Shown here piece after piece: positions 52,871 to 61,525 of a DNA stretch of 64,000 nt. The position numbers were made by a program, and so were the translations under genes. The DNA is taken from positions 62,001-126,000 of the forward strand of contig NZ_JBHTLM010000010.1 in the NCBI RefSeq assembly GCF_042678945.1, written 5' to 3'. Under the pieces are notes generated by a model. That model made no database searches, was not told the origin of the DNA, and saw nothing but the letters and a program-made list of their open reading frames with translations. Numbering within the stretch: position 1 is the stretch's first letter; each line of letters opens with the position of its first letter. This DNA is from Fontibacillus puldeungensis (GTDB lineage Bacteria > Bacillota > Bacilli > Paenibacillales > Paenibacillaceae).

Positions 52871-53860
52871 CTAGCCTGCTGCCGGCGATTTTCGATTTAC
52901 AAGCAGGTAAATAAAATAAGGGGCGCCGATTAAGGCGGTTATTAAGCCGGCCGGGATTTCTACCGGCGGAAGAATAATCCGTCCGAGCAGATCGGCCACC
53001 GTGACGAGCAGGGCGCCCATGAGCGCCGATACCGGCAGGAACAGGCGGCTGTCCGAGCCGCCGACGAGCAGCCGCGCGGCATGCGGGACGACCAGGCCGA
53101 CGAAGCCGATGGTGCCGGCCACGGCAACGGAGCTCGCAGCTAGGCCGACGGCCGCCCCGAGGAGCAGCAGCCGAACGGCGTGAACGCGCAGGCCTAAGCC
53201 GCTTACGGTCTCTTCGCTCAACAGCAGCAAATTGATTTTTCTAAAGTTGAACAGCATAACCAGCGCGCCAATCACCGTCCATGGCCAGAGCATCTCAGCG
53301 TGCTGCCACGATCTTGCGTATAGGCTCCCTTTCAGCCAGACCAGTGCCTGTGCCGAATCCAGCGCAAACTTGACGATCATGAAGGTGATTAACGCATGCA
53401 GGCCGGCGGAAATCGCAACGCCCGCTAACGCCAGGCGTTCAGGCTTTATACCTCCTGGCCCCGCCGAAGCGGCATATACGATGAAGCCTGCCACAACAGC
53501 TCCGGCAAATGCCGCGACCGGTAACAGGAGCGGAGGGGAGCTGGGAAATAGCAGCAGCATAATCACTGCCGCTAGTCCACCCCCGGCAGATACCCCTACA
53601 ATGTCGGGCGCCGCTAGCGGGTTACGCGTTACGCTTTGCAGTACCGAGCCTGACAAAGCCATGTTGATTCCTACTAGCACGGCAATGACAAGTCGCGGCA
53701 AACGATACTTGAATACAATCCCCTTCCCCTCCATAATGCCACTCAGCATCTCGGAAAAGGAAGTGGACACGGCCCCGAGGCGGAGGCTCAGCAGTGCAGC
53801 AGCCGCCAATAGAGAAAGGCCAGCTAGCATGATGAGCGTAAATCTAATCCTTTTGTTCAT
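52871..53860 (-). CDS. FecCD-type siderophore ABC permease (second)
   Basis: The 329-residue permease has about ten hydrophobic segments. The NPLAAPDIVGVSAGGGLAAV motif and the GTIGFVGLVVPHAARLLVG coupling loop are typical of FecCD iron-siderophore permeases. It overlaps the other permease gene by 4 nt. No ATPase gene is in the operon, so a shared one such as a YusV/FhuC-type protein must serve. Confidence 0.9.
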   Translation of the reverse strand: MNKRIRFTLIMLAGLSLLAAAALLSLRLGAVSTSFSEMLSGIMEGKGIVFKYRLPRLVIAVLVGINMALSGSVLQSVTRNPLAAPDIVGVSAGGGLAAVIMLLLFPSSPPLLLPVAAFAGAVVAGFIVYAASAGPGGIKPERLALAGVAISAGLHALITFMIVKFALDSAQALVWLKGSLYARSWQHAEMLWPWTVIGALVMLFNFRKINLLLLSEETVSGLGLRVHAVRLLLLGAAVGLAASSVAVAGTIGFVGLVVPHAARLLVGGSDSRLFLPVSALMGALLVTVADLLGRIILPPVEIPAGLITALIGAPYFIYLLVNRKSPAAG

Positions 53861-54888
53861 TTCACATCCCCTTTCTTGCTGCGGAGCAGATAGACGAAGA
53901 ACGGGGTGCCAAGAAGCGCCGTAATAATTCCTACCGGAATATCAGCCGGGTAGGTGATCCACTGCGAGGCAAAATCCGCGAGCACAAGCAGATTCGCTCC
54001 CAGCAGCGCCGAAAAAGGCAGTAGAATCCGGTAGTCATGGCCAACGAGCCTGCGAGCCATATGCGGAACCATTAACCCGATAAAGCCTATGGGGCCAGCT
54101 ACCGCCACCGCGCTACCGGTGAGCACTACGATCAAAACAGAAAGATACCTGCGGATTCGAAGCGTGTTCATCCCGAGGCCCTGCGCTGTCTCCTCCCCGA
54201 GAACAAGTACATTCATCCGCTGGGCCAGTGCAAAGGAGCAGACCAGCGCCACCAGCACAGGGATCAATATGATACGGATGTCATCCCAATTCGAGCCTGA
54301 CAGCTTTCCGGCCATCCAATACAAAATTTCCGTCAGCTTGTTTTCATGCAGTAGAATGGTACCCGTTGTTAGCGCCCCTAGAAACAAGCTTACTGCAGAC
54401 CCCGCCAAAACAATCCGATAAGGCGAATACCCGCTGCGAAACGCCAGTACATAAATCAGGCTTCCTCCTGCCGCTGCGCCAAGGAAAGCTGCTCCTAAAA
54501 TCAGCCATGAAGCATTTTGCTCTCCGAACAGCACCAAGGCGATCACCACAAAACAAGAGGCCCCTTGATTAACCCCCAAAATCTCCGGATCAGACAGCGG
54601 GTTGCGCGTCATTCCTTGCAGTAAAGCCCCCGCAGCGGCAAGCCCGGCTCCTAACAGCACAGCGAGCAGCACGCGCGGGACGCGAACATGCCAGACCGTA
54701 TAGCTTACCGCATCATTGGACTGGGTGGCAAAGACCTCAGCCAGATGTCGCAAGGAAATGCCTTTTACTTGAAAAAGGGCTGAAGCCGCCCCAAATATGA
54801 TCAATAGCAGCAAAAAGAAGCAGAAATAAAAAACAGAAGAAACAAACGGGGTCTTAACCCGTTTGTCCCTTAATGGCGCCATATGCAA
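53857..54888 (-). CDS. FecCD-type siderophore ABC permease (first)
   Basis: The 343-residue permease has the same motif set, NPLSDPEILGVNQGA and GPIGFIGLMVPHMARRLVG. The start is TTG with AAGGAG 9 nt upstream; the ATG two codons later has weaker spacing. It lies 13 nt after the binding-protein gene. It forms a heterodimeric channel with the second permease. Confidence 0.9.
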   Translation of the reverse strand: MHMAPLRDKRVKTPFVSSVFYFCFFLLLLIIFGAASALFQVKGISLRHLAEVFATQSNDAVSYTVWHVRVPRVLLAVLLGAGLAAAGALLQGMTRNPLSDPEILGVNQGASCFVVIALVLFGEQNASWLILGAAFLGAAAGGSLIYVLAFRSGYSPYRIVLAGSAVSLFLGALTTGTILLHENKLTEILYWMAGKLSGSNWDDIRIILIPVLVALVCSFALAQRMNVLVLGEETAQGLGMNTLRIRRYLSVLIVVLTGSAVAVAGPIGFIGLMVPHMARRLVGHDYRILLPFSALLGANLLVLADFASQWITYPADIPVGIITALLGTPFFVYLLRSKKGDVK

Positions 54889-54901
54889 GCTTGCTCACTC
54901 C

Positions 54902-55906
54902 TTACTTTTGGGCAGACTTGCCGGTCAGCTGCGAAATCGCCTCATCCAAAATTTTGTTTGCCGCAATCGGCCCGCGTCCGCGCGACCAAATATTCCGGTC
55001 CACGCGGATCATATGCTGATTTTTTACCGATGTCATCTGTTTAAACAACGGGTTGTCTTTATATTTATCCAGCTCGTCTCCATAGATGAAAATGTAGTCC
55101 GGATTAATTTCGCTCAGTCGCTCAAGCGTCATGTTAACGACCTCGCCCTTCCCCTCAACCTCCGACTTTTCCCCCTGGAGCGGATAATCCACTCCGATGT
55201 CGGTTAAGAGAGAGCCGACAAACGAATCCTTCAGCCATACCGCAAACTCGTCGTCAAAGAGGCCGACAACAAGCACTTTTGGATTGCCTGTAATCTGCTG
55301 CTTAGCCTCGGCAACTTTTTTCTCCAGATCAGCCCGAATTTTTGCAGCCTCCTCTTCTTTGCCGACCGCTTTTGCGATCAGATCCATGTTGCTGAGGATT
55401 TCTTCATAGCTGTTATCGTCTAAAGCAATGGTGGACGTAATCGCCTGCAGTTCATTCTTGATCATGTTGTGGCGGTCCTGGCTGGCCAGAATCAAATCCG
55501 GGCCTACCGATTCAATCACTTCCAGGTTAGGCGCCTTGCGCTCGCCCACGTCCACTACGTCCGACGTGATTTGGTCCTGCAAATATTCCGGGATTCTCGA
55601 CTCGCTGACCCCGGCGTTTCCAACCGGCATTACACCTAAGGCAACCATTGTATCAATAAATGAAAAGTCTAGCGTCACTACTTTTTTGGCTGGTTCAGAG
55701 AGCTCGGTCTCACCCCATGCATGTGTGAATTTCAAAGCCCCCGCCGGGTTCGCCGCTTGCCCCGATCCTTCGCTCGAAGTCTGAGTTGAAGATTGCACCG
55801 CCGCCTCTTTCGCCGAGTTATCCTTCGCTTCTCCCCCGCAGCCGGCCAACATCCCCAGCGTAAGTAAGGACGCAAATACGAGCCCGATCCATTTATTTCT
55901 GAGCAT
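54902..55906 (-). CDS. Siderophore-binding lipoprotein
   Basis: The 334-residue class III binding protein has lipobox LAGC (Cys near residue 22), a Ser/Gly-rich linker and a helical-backbone binding domain. The domain includes VGERKAPNLEVIESVGPDLILASQ. It delivers ferric siderophore to the two FecCD permeases. The start at 55906 follows AAAGGGG; the long frame to 55960 starts inside the Fur box and is rejected. Confidence 0.9.
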   Translation of the reverse strand: MLRNKWIGLVFASLLTLGMLAGCGGEAKDNSAKEAAVQSSTQTSSEGSGQAANPAGALKFTHAWGETELSEPAKKVVTLDFSFIDTMVALGVMPVGNAGVSESRIPEYLQDQITSDVVDVGERKAPNLEVIESVGPDLILASQDRHNMIKNELQAITSTIALDDNSYEEILSNMDLIAKAVGKEEEAAKIRADLEKKVAEAKQQITGNPKVLVVGLFDDEFAVWLKDSFVGSLLTDIGVDYPLQGEKSEVEGKGEVVNMTLERLSEINPDYIFIYGDELDKYKDNPLFKQMTSVKNQHMIRVDRNIWSRGRGPIAANKILDEAISQLTGKSAQK

Positions 55907-55939
55907 AAAAATAGATTCCCCTTTGTCTCTTTTTTGTTT

Positions 55940-55958
55940 GATATTGATTATCATTTTC
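55940..55958. promoter_or_regulatory. Fur box of the siderophore importer
   Basis: GATATTGATTATCATTTTC matches the 19-bp Fur consensus GATAATGATTATCATTATC at 17 positions. It lies 34 bp upstream of the binding-protein start. Iron-dependent repression is expected. Confidence 0.82.
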
Positions 55959-56118
55959 ATTAATATAATATCAAAATTTTAAGTGATGTCTACTCTTTTT
56001 TAGTGGAAATTCCTTTAACCCTTCTGGGCGGATGTGCGTATTCTAAATCGACTAGGAAAGCCGCACCGCGTTGTGTTTATTTACTTTCCCACGCCGTTTC
56101 CGTCAACACGAATGGAGC

Positions 56119-56139
56119 TAAATGTAAAAAGTTCAGCTA
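56119..56139. repeat. Solitary family 1 21-mer unit
   Basis: One 21-bp unit fitting TAnnTG-N9-CAnnTA, nearly identical to unit A of copies 1 and 2. No partner units occur at the expected distances. It lies 33 bp upstream of the aminotransferase start, in a divergent gap. Confidence 0.65.
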
Positions 56140-56172
56140 ATTATGCCAATGTGTCAAAAGGGGAGAATCAAC

Positions 56173-57687
56173 ATGCTGGAAGCTGTCATCGGCAGCAGTA
56201 CGTATGTACTGTCTACTTCTGACGAGGAAGAGGAATATTTCAAGGGATACCGGGATAATACGATCGGATACGAGCAAACATTTGAATCTCCTTATGGAAT
56301 AAAAAAGCTGCTCTATGCCGACTGGGCGGCGAGCGGTCGCCTGTACCGTCCTATTGAAGCAAAGCTTGCTGGTGAGTTCGGGCCTTTTGTTGGAAATACC
56401 CACTCCCATTCCAATATGACAGGCACCACGATGACCGATGCTTATGAAGAGGCCAAAAGGATTATCAAAAAGCACGTCAATGCAGGCCCGGAGGACATTC
56501 TGCTGTTTGCCGGAACCGGCATGACGGGCGCGGTGAACAAGCTCCAGCGGCTGCTGGGGTTAAAGGTTCCGGATAAATTTAAAGCTGCCTGCCGAATGGC
56601 AGACGCTGATCGGCCGGTTATTTTCGTCACCCATATGGAGCATCACTCCAACCAAATTTCCTGGGCGGAAACGATTGGCGATGTCGTATGCATCCCTCCG
56701 GGGAGAGACAGCTCCGTCGACCCGGAAAACCTGGAGCGGATGCTGCGTCTATTCCGCCAACGCAGGCAGAAAATCGGCGCCTTCACAGCCTGCTCCAACG
56801 TCACGGGTTTCCGTACGCCCTACCACCGGCTGGCCCGCAAAATGCATGAGCATGGCGGCATCGCCGTTGTTGATTTTTCCGCCAACGCTCCTTATGCGGA
56901 TATAGATATGCACCCCGGATCACCACTCGAAAGTCTCGACGCCATCCTGTTCTCCCCGCACAAATGCCTTGGTGGTCCCGGCACGAGCGGTGTGCTTGTG
57001 CTAAATGCTGCGCTCTGCGTCAATTCAGTCCCCGATCAACCCGGCGGCGGCACAGTATCGTGGACGAATCCCTGGGGCGATTACCGGTATTGGGCCAATG
57101 CCGAGGCAAGGGAGGAGGGCGGAACGCCCGGCGTGATGCAGGCCATCCGCACCGCGCTTTGCCTGAAGCTCAAGGAGCGGATGGGCACCGCCCGAATGCA
57201 GCGACGAGAGCAGAGGCTGACAGACTTGCTGCTGCGGGAGCTAGAGTCGGTGCCAGGGGTCCGCATTCTAGGTGGGTCCAGCCGAGAACGGCTCGGGATC
57301 GTATCTTTTACAGCCGAATCCGTCCATTACAATCTGATGGTAAAGCTGCTGAACGACCGCTTCGGTATTCAGGCACGAGGCGGCTGCTCCTGCGCCGGAC
57401 CGTACGGGCATTTTTTGCTGGGCATTGGCAAGGGGGACTCCGAGAAAATCGCCAAACAGATAGAAACGGGTGATATGTCGGCTAAACCAGGTTGGGTACG
57501 TCTCTCCCTGCATCCCATGATGACGGACCGTGAAATCACCTATATTGGGGCTGCTGTCAGATCTATTATGGACAATATTGCCCTATGGAAACAGGACTAC
57601 ATATACGAGCCTAAATGCAACGAGTGGTCCCATCTTGGCAAAAAAAAGCCACTCGCTTTGTGCGAATGGTTTGAGTTCGAGCGTTAA
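56173..57687 (+). CDS. Class V aminotransferase, cysteine-desulfurase-like
   Basis: The 504-residue PLP enzyme has the His preceding PLP in THMEHHSNQISW, the PLP Asp in VVDFSANAPYADID, and the PLP-binding Lys in LFSPHKCLGGPG (near residue 263). The C-terminal GGCSCAGPYGH holds Cys residues (near 404), at the place of the desulfurase cysteine. It is longer than typical SufS by about 90 residues. The start at 56173 follows AGGGGAG. It faces the Fur-controlled siderophore operon, so a role in sulfur transfer or iron-related metabolism is possible; the exact substrate is unknown. Confidence 0.82.
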   Translation: MLEAVIGSSTYVLSTSDEEEEYFKGYRDNTIGYEQTFESPYGIKKLLYADWAASGRLYRPIEAKLAGEFGPFVGNTHSHSNMTGTTMTDAYEEAKRIIKKHVNAGPEDILLFAGTGMTGAVNKLQRLLGLKVPDKFKAACRMADADRPVIFVTHMEHHSNQISWAETIGDVVCIPPGRDSSVDPENLERMLRLFRQRRQKIGAFTACSNVTGFRTPYHRLARKMHEHGGIAVVDFSANAPYADIDMHPGSPLESLDAILFSPHKCLGGPGTSGVLVLNAALCVNSVPDQPGGGTVSWTNPWGDYRYWANAEAREEGGTPGVMQAIRTALCLKLKERMGTARMQRREQRLTDLLLRELESVPGVRILGGSSRERLGIVSFTAESVHYNLMVKLLNDRFGIQARGGCSCAGPYGHFLLGIGKGDSEKIAKQIETGDMSAKPGWVRLSLHPMMTDREITYIGAAVRSIMDNIALWKQDYIYEPKCNEWSHLGKKKPLALCEWFEFER

Positions 57688-57690
57688 AGA

Positions 57691-57715
57691 CTGCGAAAAT
57701 GATAATCATCACATC
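57691..57715. promoter_or_regulatory. Orphan Fur-box-like palindrome
   Basis: A perfect ATGAT-A-ATCAT palindrome (57699-57709) inside a Fur-like context lies in the 43-bp convergent gap between the aminotransferase and EamA genes. No promoter of a protein gene points away from it. Confidence 0.4.
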
Positions 57716-57730
57716 GTAATACCTTCTCTT

Positions 57731-58645
57731 TTACCGGATCTCAGCACCAAGGTTCGTTGCATTTCCGGCAGGCCGTACTGACGTTTTATTAGCCAAATAT
57801 ACGCCCCCGAGGATGAACACAAGCCCGGCGAGGAGACGCCAGCTGACTGGCTCATTTAGCAGCGTGAAGCCCCAGATGATCGCCGTGGCCGGGACCAGAT
57901 AAGTAACCGTCGTGGCTAACTGCGGACTGCCTTTTTGCACCAAAAAATAGAACAAAATGTAGGCGATCCCCGAACCAAAAACCCCAAGCCCAATCAGTGC
58001 CCCTAAGGTTGGTAGCGAGGCAAGTGGAGTCAAGGAAACTCCCTCCGTCGAAAAAGCCATGATCCCGCTGCCTATCATAGCGCTAATTAGCGTGCCGAAG
58101 GTGATTTGGTACATCGACAGCCCGCTGCCAAGCCGCTTCGACCAATGCGAGCCGACCGCATAGCACAATGTCGCCGAAAGCATGCAGGCAAAACCGAGCA
58201 AATCGACCGAAACGATGGACGACGGATTTACGCCGAGCAGTACGATAATGCCGATGAAGGCAATGCCCATGCCGAACCACTGCCTTTTTACCACCGCCGA
58301 GCGAAAAAACAGCACCCCGACGATCATCGTCCAAAGGGGTGTCGTTGCATTCAGTACCGAAGCCATGCTGCTGGTCAGCCGGGTTTCGCTGAATCCGATA
58401 ATCGCCCAAGGGATGGCGGTATTGACCAAGGCCATCAGCGCCATCGGGAGCCACGGGATGCTGCGGAGCTGGAATGGTTTCTTAAGAGCGAGCATGATCA
58501 CCACGAGGGTGACAAGCCCAAGCCCCGAACGGAGGAAAGCCACGGTCCAGGGACCGAAATCCTGCAAAAGGATTTTGATAAAGAAAAAGGAGCCTCCCCA
58601 AATCAAGCTAAGTAATAGTAATGCCAAGTATAGTTTGCGAGCCAT
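57731..58645 (-). CDS. EamA/DMT-family transporter
   Basis: The 304-residue protein has about ten hydrophobic segments forming two EamA repeats; IPWAIIGFSETRLTSSMASVLNATTPLWTMIVGV in the first half is typical. These proteins export or import small metabolites; the substrate cannot be predicted. AGAGGGGGA lies 5 nt before the ATG. It is monocistronic. Confidence 0.87.
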   Translation of the reverse strand: MARKLYLALLLLSLIWGGSFFFIKILLQDFGPWTVAFLRSGLGLVTLVVIMLALKKPFQLRSIPWLPMALMALVNTAIPWAIIGFSETRLTSSMASVLNATTPLWTMIVGVLFFRSAVVKRQWFGMGIAFIGIIVLLGVNPSSIVSVDLLGFACMLSATLCYAVGSHWSKRLGSGLSMYQITFGTLISAMIGSGIMAFSTEGVSLTPLASLPTLGALIGLGVFGSGIAYILFYFLVQKGSPQLATTVTYLVPATAIIWGFTLLNEPVSWRLLAGLVFILGGVYLANKTSVRPAGNATNLGAEIR

Positions 58646-58731
58646 GGTCTTCCCCCTCTTTCTGATTTGGAAAAACGCCTAACGGCGTCCTTTGAGTTGG
58701 CATAGACTTCTACATTAGAGGGATGGGAGGG

Positions 58732-58839
58732 ATGGGTATGGGGTTTCACCCGCTGTTAAAGTCGTGTTCTTATGGAATGGATCATGGGGTCAGAACACGA
58801 CTTTAAAGGCGGGCCGTAAACTTTCCACCCCATACCCAT
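58732..58839. repeat. Long imperfect inverted repeat (hairpin element)
   Basis: The inner arms 58756-58770 and 58792-58806 are a perfect 15-bp inverted repeat around a 21-bp loop. Outer arms 58732-58744 and 58827-58839 add 13 perfect pairs, separated by less matched sequence with a CCGC/GCGG pair. It lies upstream of the EamA gene and downstream of the aguB terminator. No transposase, no obvious target duplication and no T run were seen. The remainder of 58646-59040 shows no gene. Confidence 0.65.
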
Positions 58840-59040
58840 TCCCTCTTCTGTTCTACTTCGAAGACCCCTTCTACTTCCTTTTGCTCAAAGTGGATCGTTC
58901 CCCTTCGAGTTGCTCCTACCCATCTTCCTCTTTTCCATCACCCTTCAGGACATCCGTTATACGGTCATATCTCCTTCATATGCTGACAATTTGCATACAT
59001 GTAAGAGAACCACTTCGTGGCTCCCCAAAATATTTCAAAT

Positions 59041-59101
59041 AAAAGCCCCTAATCCTGTCTGTACAGTTCAGTTTGGACACTGCAGCTGTAGGATTAGGGG
59101 C
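59041..59101 (-). terminator. Terminator of the agmatine operon
   Basis: GCCCCTAATCCT pairs perfectly with AGGATTAGGGGC around a 33-nt loop that itself has CAGCTG/CTGTAC-type pairing; a T run follows on the minus strand. Confidence 0.8.
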
Positions 59102-59122
59102 CAAAATGGTCTGTTTATGCTA

Positions 59123-60001
59123 TCAGTCTATGCGAAGCTCGCCATCATAAGAGGTGATGATTTTGTACAGATCCGGCCGGCGGTCGCGGAAGATCCCCCA
59201 TTCGATCCGCTGCGTCTCCAGTTGGTCCAGATCAAACTCGGCCACGAGCACCGTTTCTTCGGTACGGTTCGCCTCGGCGATCTTGTTGCCCTGCGGTCCC
59301 GCGATAAAGGAGGAACCGTAGAACGTGATGCTCGAATCCTCATCCGTCTCCAAGCCGACCCGGTTGGAGGCGATGACCGGCACCAGGTTCTGCGCCGCAT
59401 GTCCGAGCATGCACATTTGCCAGTGGTCCTTGGAGTCGATGGAGCCGTCCTGCGGCTCGGAGCCGATTGCGGTCGGGTAGAACAGGAGCTCCGCACCCAT
59501 CAGCGCCATGCAGCGCGCCGCTTCGGGATACCATTGATCCCAGCACACCCCTACTCCGATTTTGGCGTAGCGCGTCTTCCACACTTTAAACCCGGTGTCG
59601 CCCGGATTGAAGTAGAACTTCTCCTCATAACCCGGACCGTCGGGAATATGGCTCTTCCGGTACCGGCCGAGCACCTCGCCGTTTGCGTCGATCACGGCCA
59701 GCGAGTTGTAGCGGGCGTTGTTCTTTTTTTCATAGAAGCTGATCGGAAGCACCACTTCCAGCTCCTTGGCAACCTGCTGAAAATGCTTGATCGCTGCATT
59801 CTCCTCCAGCTCGGTGGCATATACGTAGTAGTCGGATTTTTCCTTCTGGCAAAAATAAGGGGTCTCGAACAGCTCCTGCAGCAAAATAATCTGCGCCCCC
59901 TGCTTCGCCGCCTCTCTAACCAGAGCATCGGCTTTGGAAATATTGTCTTCTTTATTGCACGAGCAGCTCATTTGTGTTGCTGCCACTTTAACTTTTCTCA
60001 T
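59123..60001 (-). CDS. aguB: N-carbamoylputrescine amidase
   Basis: The 292-residue nitrilase-family enzyme has the catalytic triad Glu (LLQELFETPYF), Lys (YRKSHIPDGPGY) and Cys (GVGVCWDQWYPEAAR). It hydrolyses N-carbamoylputrescine to putrescine, CO2 and ammonia. The gene begins 32 nt after agmatine deiminase and forms a two-step pathway with it. The length and the CWDQWYPE motif are characteristic of AguB. Confidence 0.93.
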   Translation of the reverse strand: MRKVKVAATQMSCSCNKEDNISKADALVREAAKQGAQIILLQELFETPYFCQKEKSDYYVYATELEENAAIKHFQQVAKELEVVLPISFYEKKNNARYNSLAVIDANGEVLGRYRKSHIPDGPGYEEKFYFNPGDTGFKVWKTRYAKIGVGVCWDQWYPEAARCMALMGAELLFYPTAIGSEPQDGSIDSKDHWQMCMLGHAAQNLVPVIASNRVGLETDEDSSITFYGSSFIAGPQGNKIAEANRTEETVLVAEFDLDQLETQRIEWGIFRDRRPDLYKIITSYDGELRID

Positions 60002-60033
60002 GTTGGTTCGATCCCCCTTTAGTTATATTGGTT

Positions 60034-61065
60034 TCAAACTGCCGGCATTTGCTGGGTCGTGCAGTGCACATTGCCGCCCTCGCGAATGATCGCCATACCG
60101 TCAACCGTGCGTATTTTACGGTCCGGGAACGTTTCGCTCAGCACCTGGATCGCCTTGCGGTCCGTCTCTTCCGCCGCTCCGCCGAACACCGGCAGGATGA
60201 TGCCGCCGTTGACGAAGTAAAAGTTCAAATAGCTCAGCGTCAGCCGCTGATCCTCAAAGATCGCCTTCGGCGGCTGCTGAATCTTGATGATTTCCAGCTT
60301 ACGGCCTCGGGCATCGACAGCTTCGCTTAATATGTTGATATTTTCCTGCGTAATCTCATAATTCTCATCGTTCGGATCTTCGCATACCTGGAGAATTACT
60401 TTACCTGGCGCCGCAAAGCAGGCCACGTTGTCGACATGACCGTCCGTTTCGTCCCCATGAAGTCCACGTTTCAGCCAAATGATTTCGTCCACGTTCACGA
60501 AATTTTTGACGGCGGCTGCGATTTCTTCCCGGCTCATATGCGGGTTGCGGTTTTGGTTGAGCAGGCACTCCTCGGTCGTGAGCAGCGTCCCCTCGCCGTC
60601 CGTATGGATGGAGCCGCCCTCCAGCACCAGCGGAGCGGTAAACTGCTTCACTTGATGCGCGCTCAGAATTTGCGGAGCCACCGCATCGTCTAGATCCCAA
60701 GGCGAATATTTGCCGCCCCAGGCGTTGAAGCCCCATTTTACCCCGGCCAGCTCCCCCTCGTCACTTATGATAAAGGTAGGGCCGTTGTCGCGAAGCCACG
60801 CATCATTATGCTCGATAGGCAGGCATTCGATGCGGTCGCCGGCGTTTGCAAACCGGCCTTGGACCTTGTCCAGATCGTCCGGATTTACGATGACCGTAAC
60901 CGGTTCGAATTCGGAAATGGCCCGGATAACCCCGGCATACCCCTCGCACACCTCGTTATATTGCTCCGGGTAGCACATCGAGTCCTGCACCGGCCATGAA
61001 ATAAACGTACGTATATGCTGCGCCCATTCGGCGGGCATTTTATAGCTTAATTGTTTTGGATACAT
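60034..61065 (-). CDS. aguA: Agmatine deiminase
   Basis: The 343-residue enzyme of the guanidino-group-modifying fold has NDAWLRDNGP, LHGDETDGHVDN and the catalytic Cys in GGNVHCTTQQMP at the C terminus. It converts agmatine to N-carbamoylputrescine and ammonia. The start at 61065 follows GTGGGGGA; an upstream ATG at 61083 lacks a ribosome site. With aguB it makes putrescine from arginine-derived agmatine. Confidence 0.93.
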   Translation of the reverse strand: MYPKQLSYKMPAEWAQHIRTFISWPVQDSMCYPEQYNEVCEGYAGVIRAISEFEPVTVIVNPDDLDKVQGRFANAGDRIECLPIEHNDAWLRDNGPTFIISDEGELAGVKWGFNAWGGKYSPWDLDDAVAPQILSAHQVKQFTAPLVLEGGSIHTDGEGTLLTTEECLLNQNRNPHMSREEIAAAVKNFVNVDEIIWLKRGLHGDETDGHVDNVACFAAPGKVILQVCEDPNDENYEITQENINILSEAVDARGRKLEIIKIQQPPKAIFEDQRLTLSYLNFYFVNGGIILPVFGGAAEETDRKAIQVLSETFPDRKIRTVDGMAIIREGGNVHCTTQQMPAV

Positions 61066-61296
61066 CGTTTCCCCCACACTCATGTCATAGAAATCAATTC
61101 CTGCGGATAAACCGCATGAAATCCCATTTTACCATGATATCATATAACAAAAAATATCCGCCCACAATGGAAGTGTTGTCCGGCAAACGGGGCGAATGAG
61201 GGGATCAGGGAATTATCATGTATTCCATGCCTATTCCTCTTGGAGTAACTCATCCCATCTACCTCTTGCTACGGTTGCGGTGTAAATTCACACCAC

Positions 61297-61481
61297 TAAA
61301 TGCATTTAGTGCAGCTATTTTCGGGCAAATTGAGGATTTCCGGATTTTAACTGTAAAACGTGCAACTAAAATGGGCTAAAACGGGAAGAAGAGGCGATTC
61401 CCCCCTTTTTAACTGCGCTTTTTACAACTAACTTTCTAAGATTGCCATAATGACAAGGATTAACTGTATAAAATGCAATTA
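61297..61481. repeat. Phased 21-mer array, family 1, copy 6
   Basis: Units start at 61297, 61348, 61410 and 61461 (steps 51, 62, 51), all fitting TAnnTG-N9-CAnnTA. The arms differ from the other copies: three units use TAACTG with CAACTA or CAATTA. It is the only array lying between codirectional genes (aguA and pcp). No other feature seen in 61066-61296. Confidence 0.85.
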
Positions 61482-61525
61482 CTACGTGCGAAGACTTGAA
61501 CCTAAGAACGAGATACAACCCTCTT

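Noticed and set aside
58732..58839. Rho-independent terminator for EamA or aguB genes
   Set aside because: It is upstream of EamA and beyond the aguB terminator at 59041-59101, and has no T tract.
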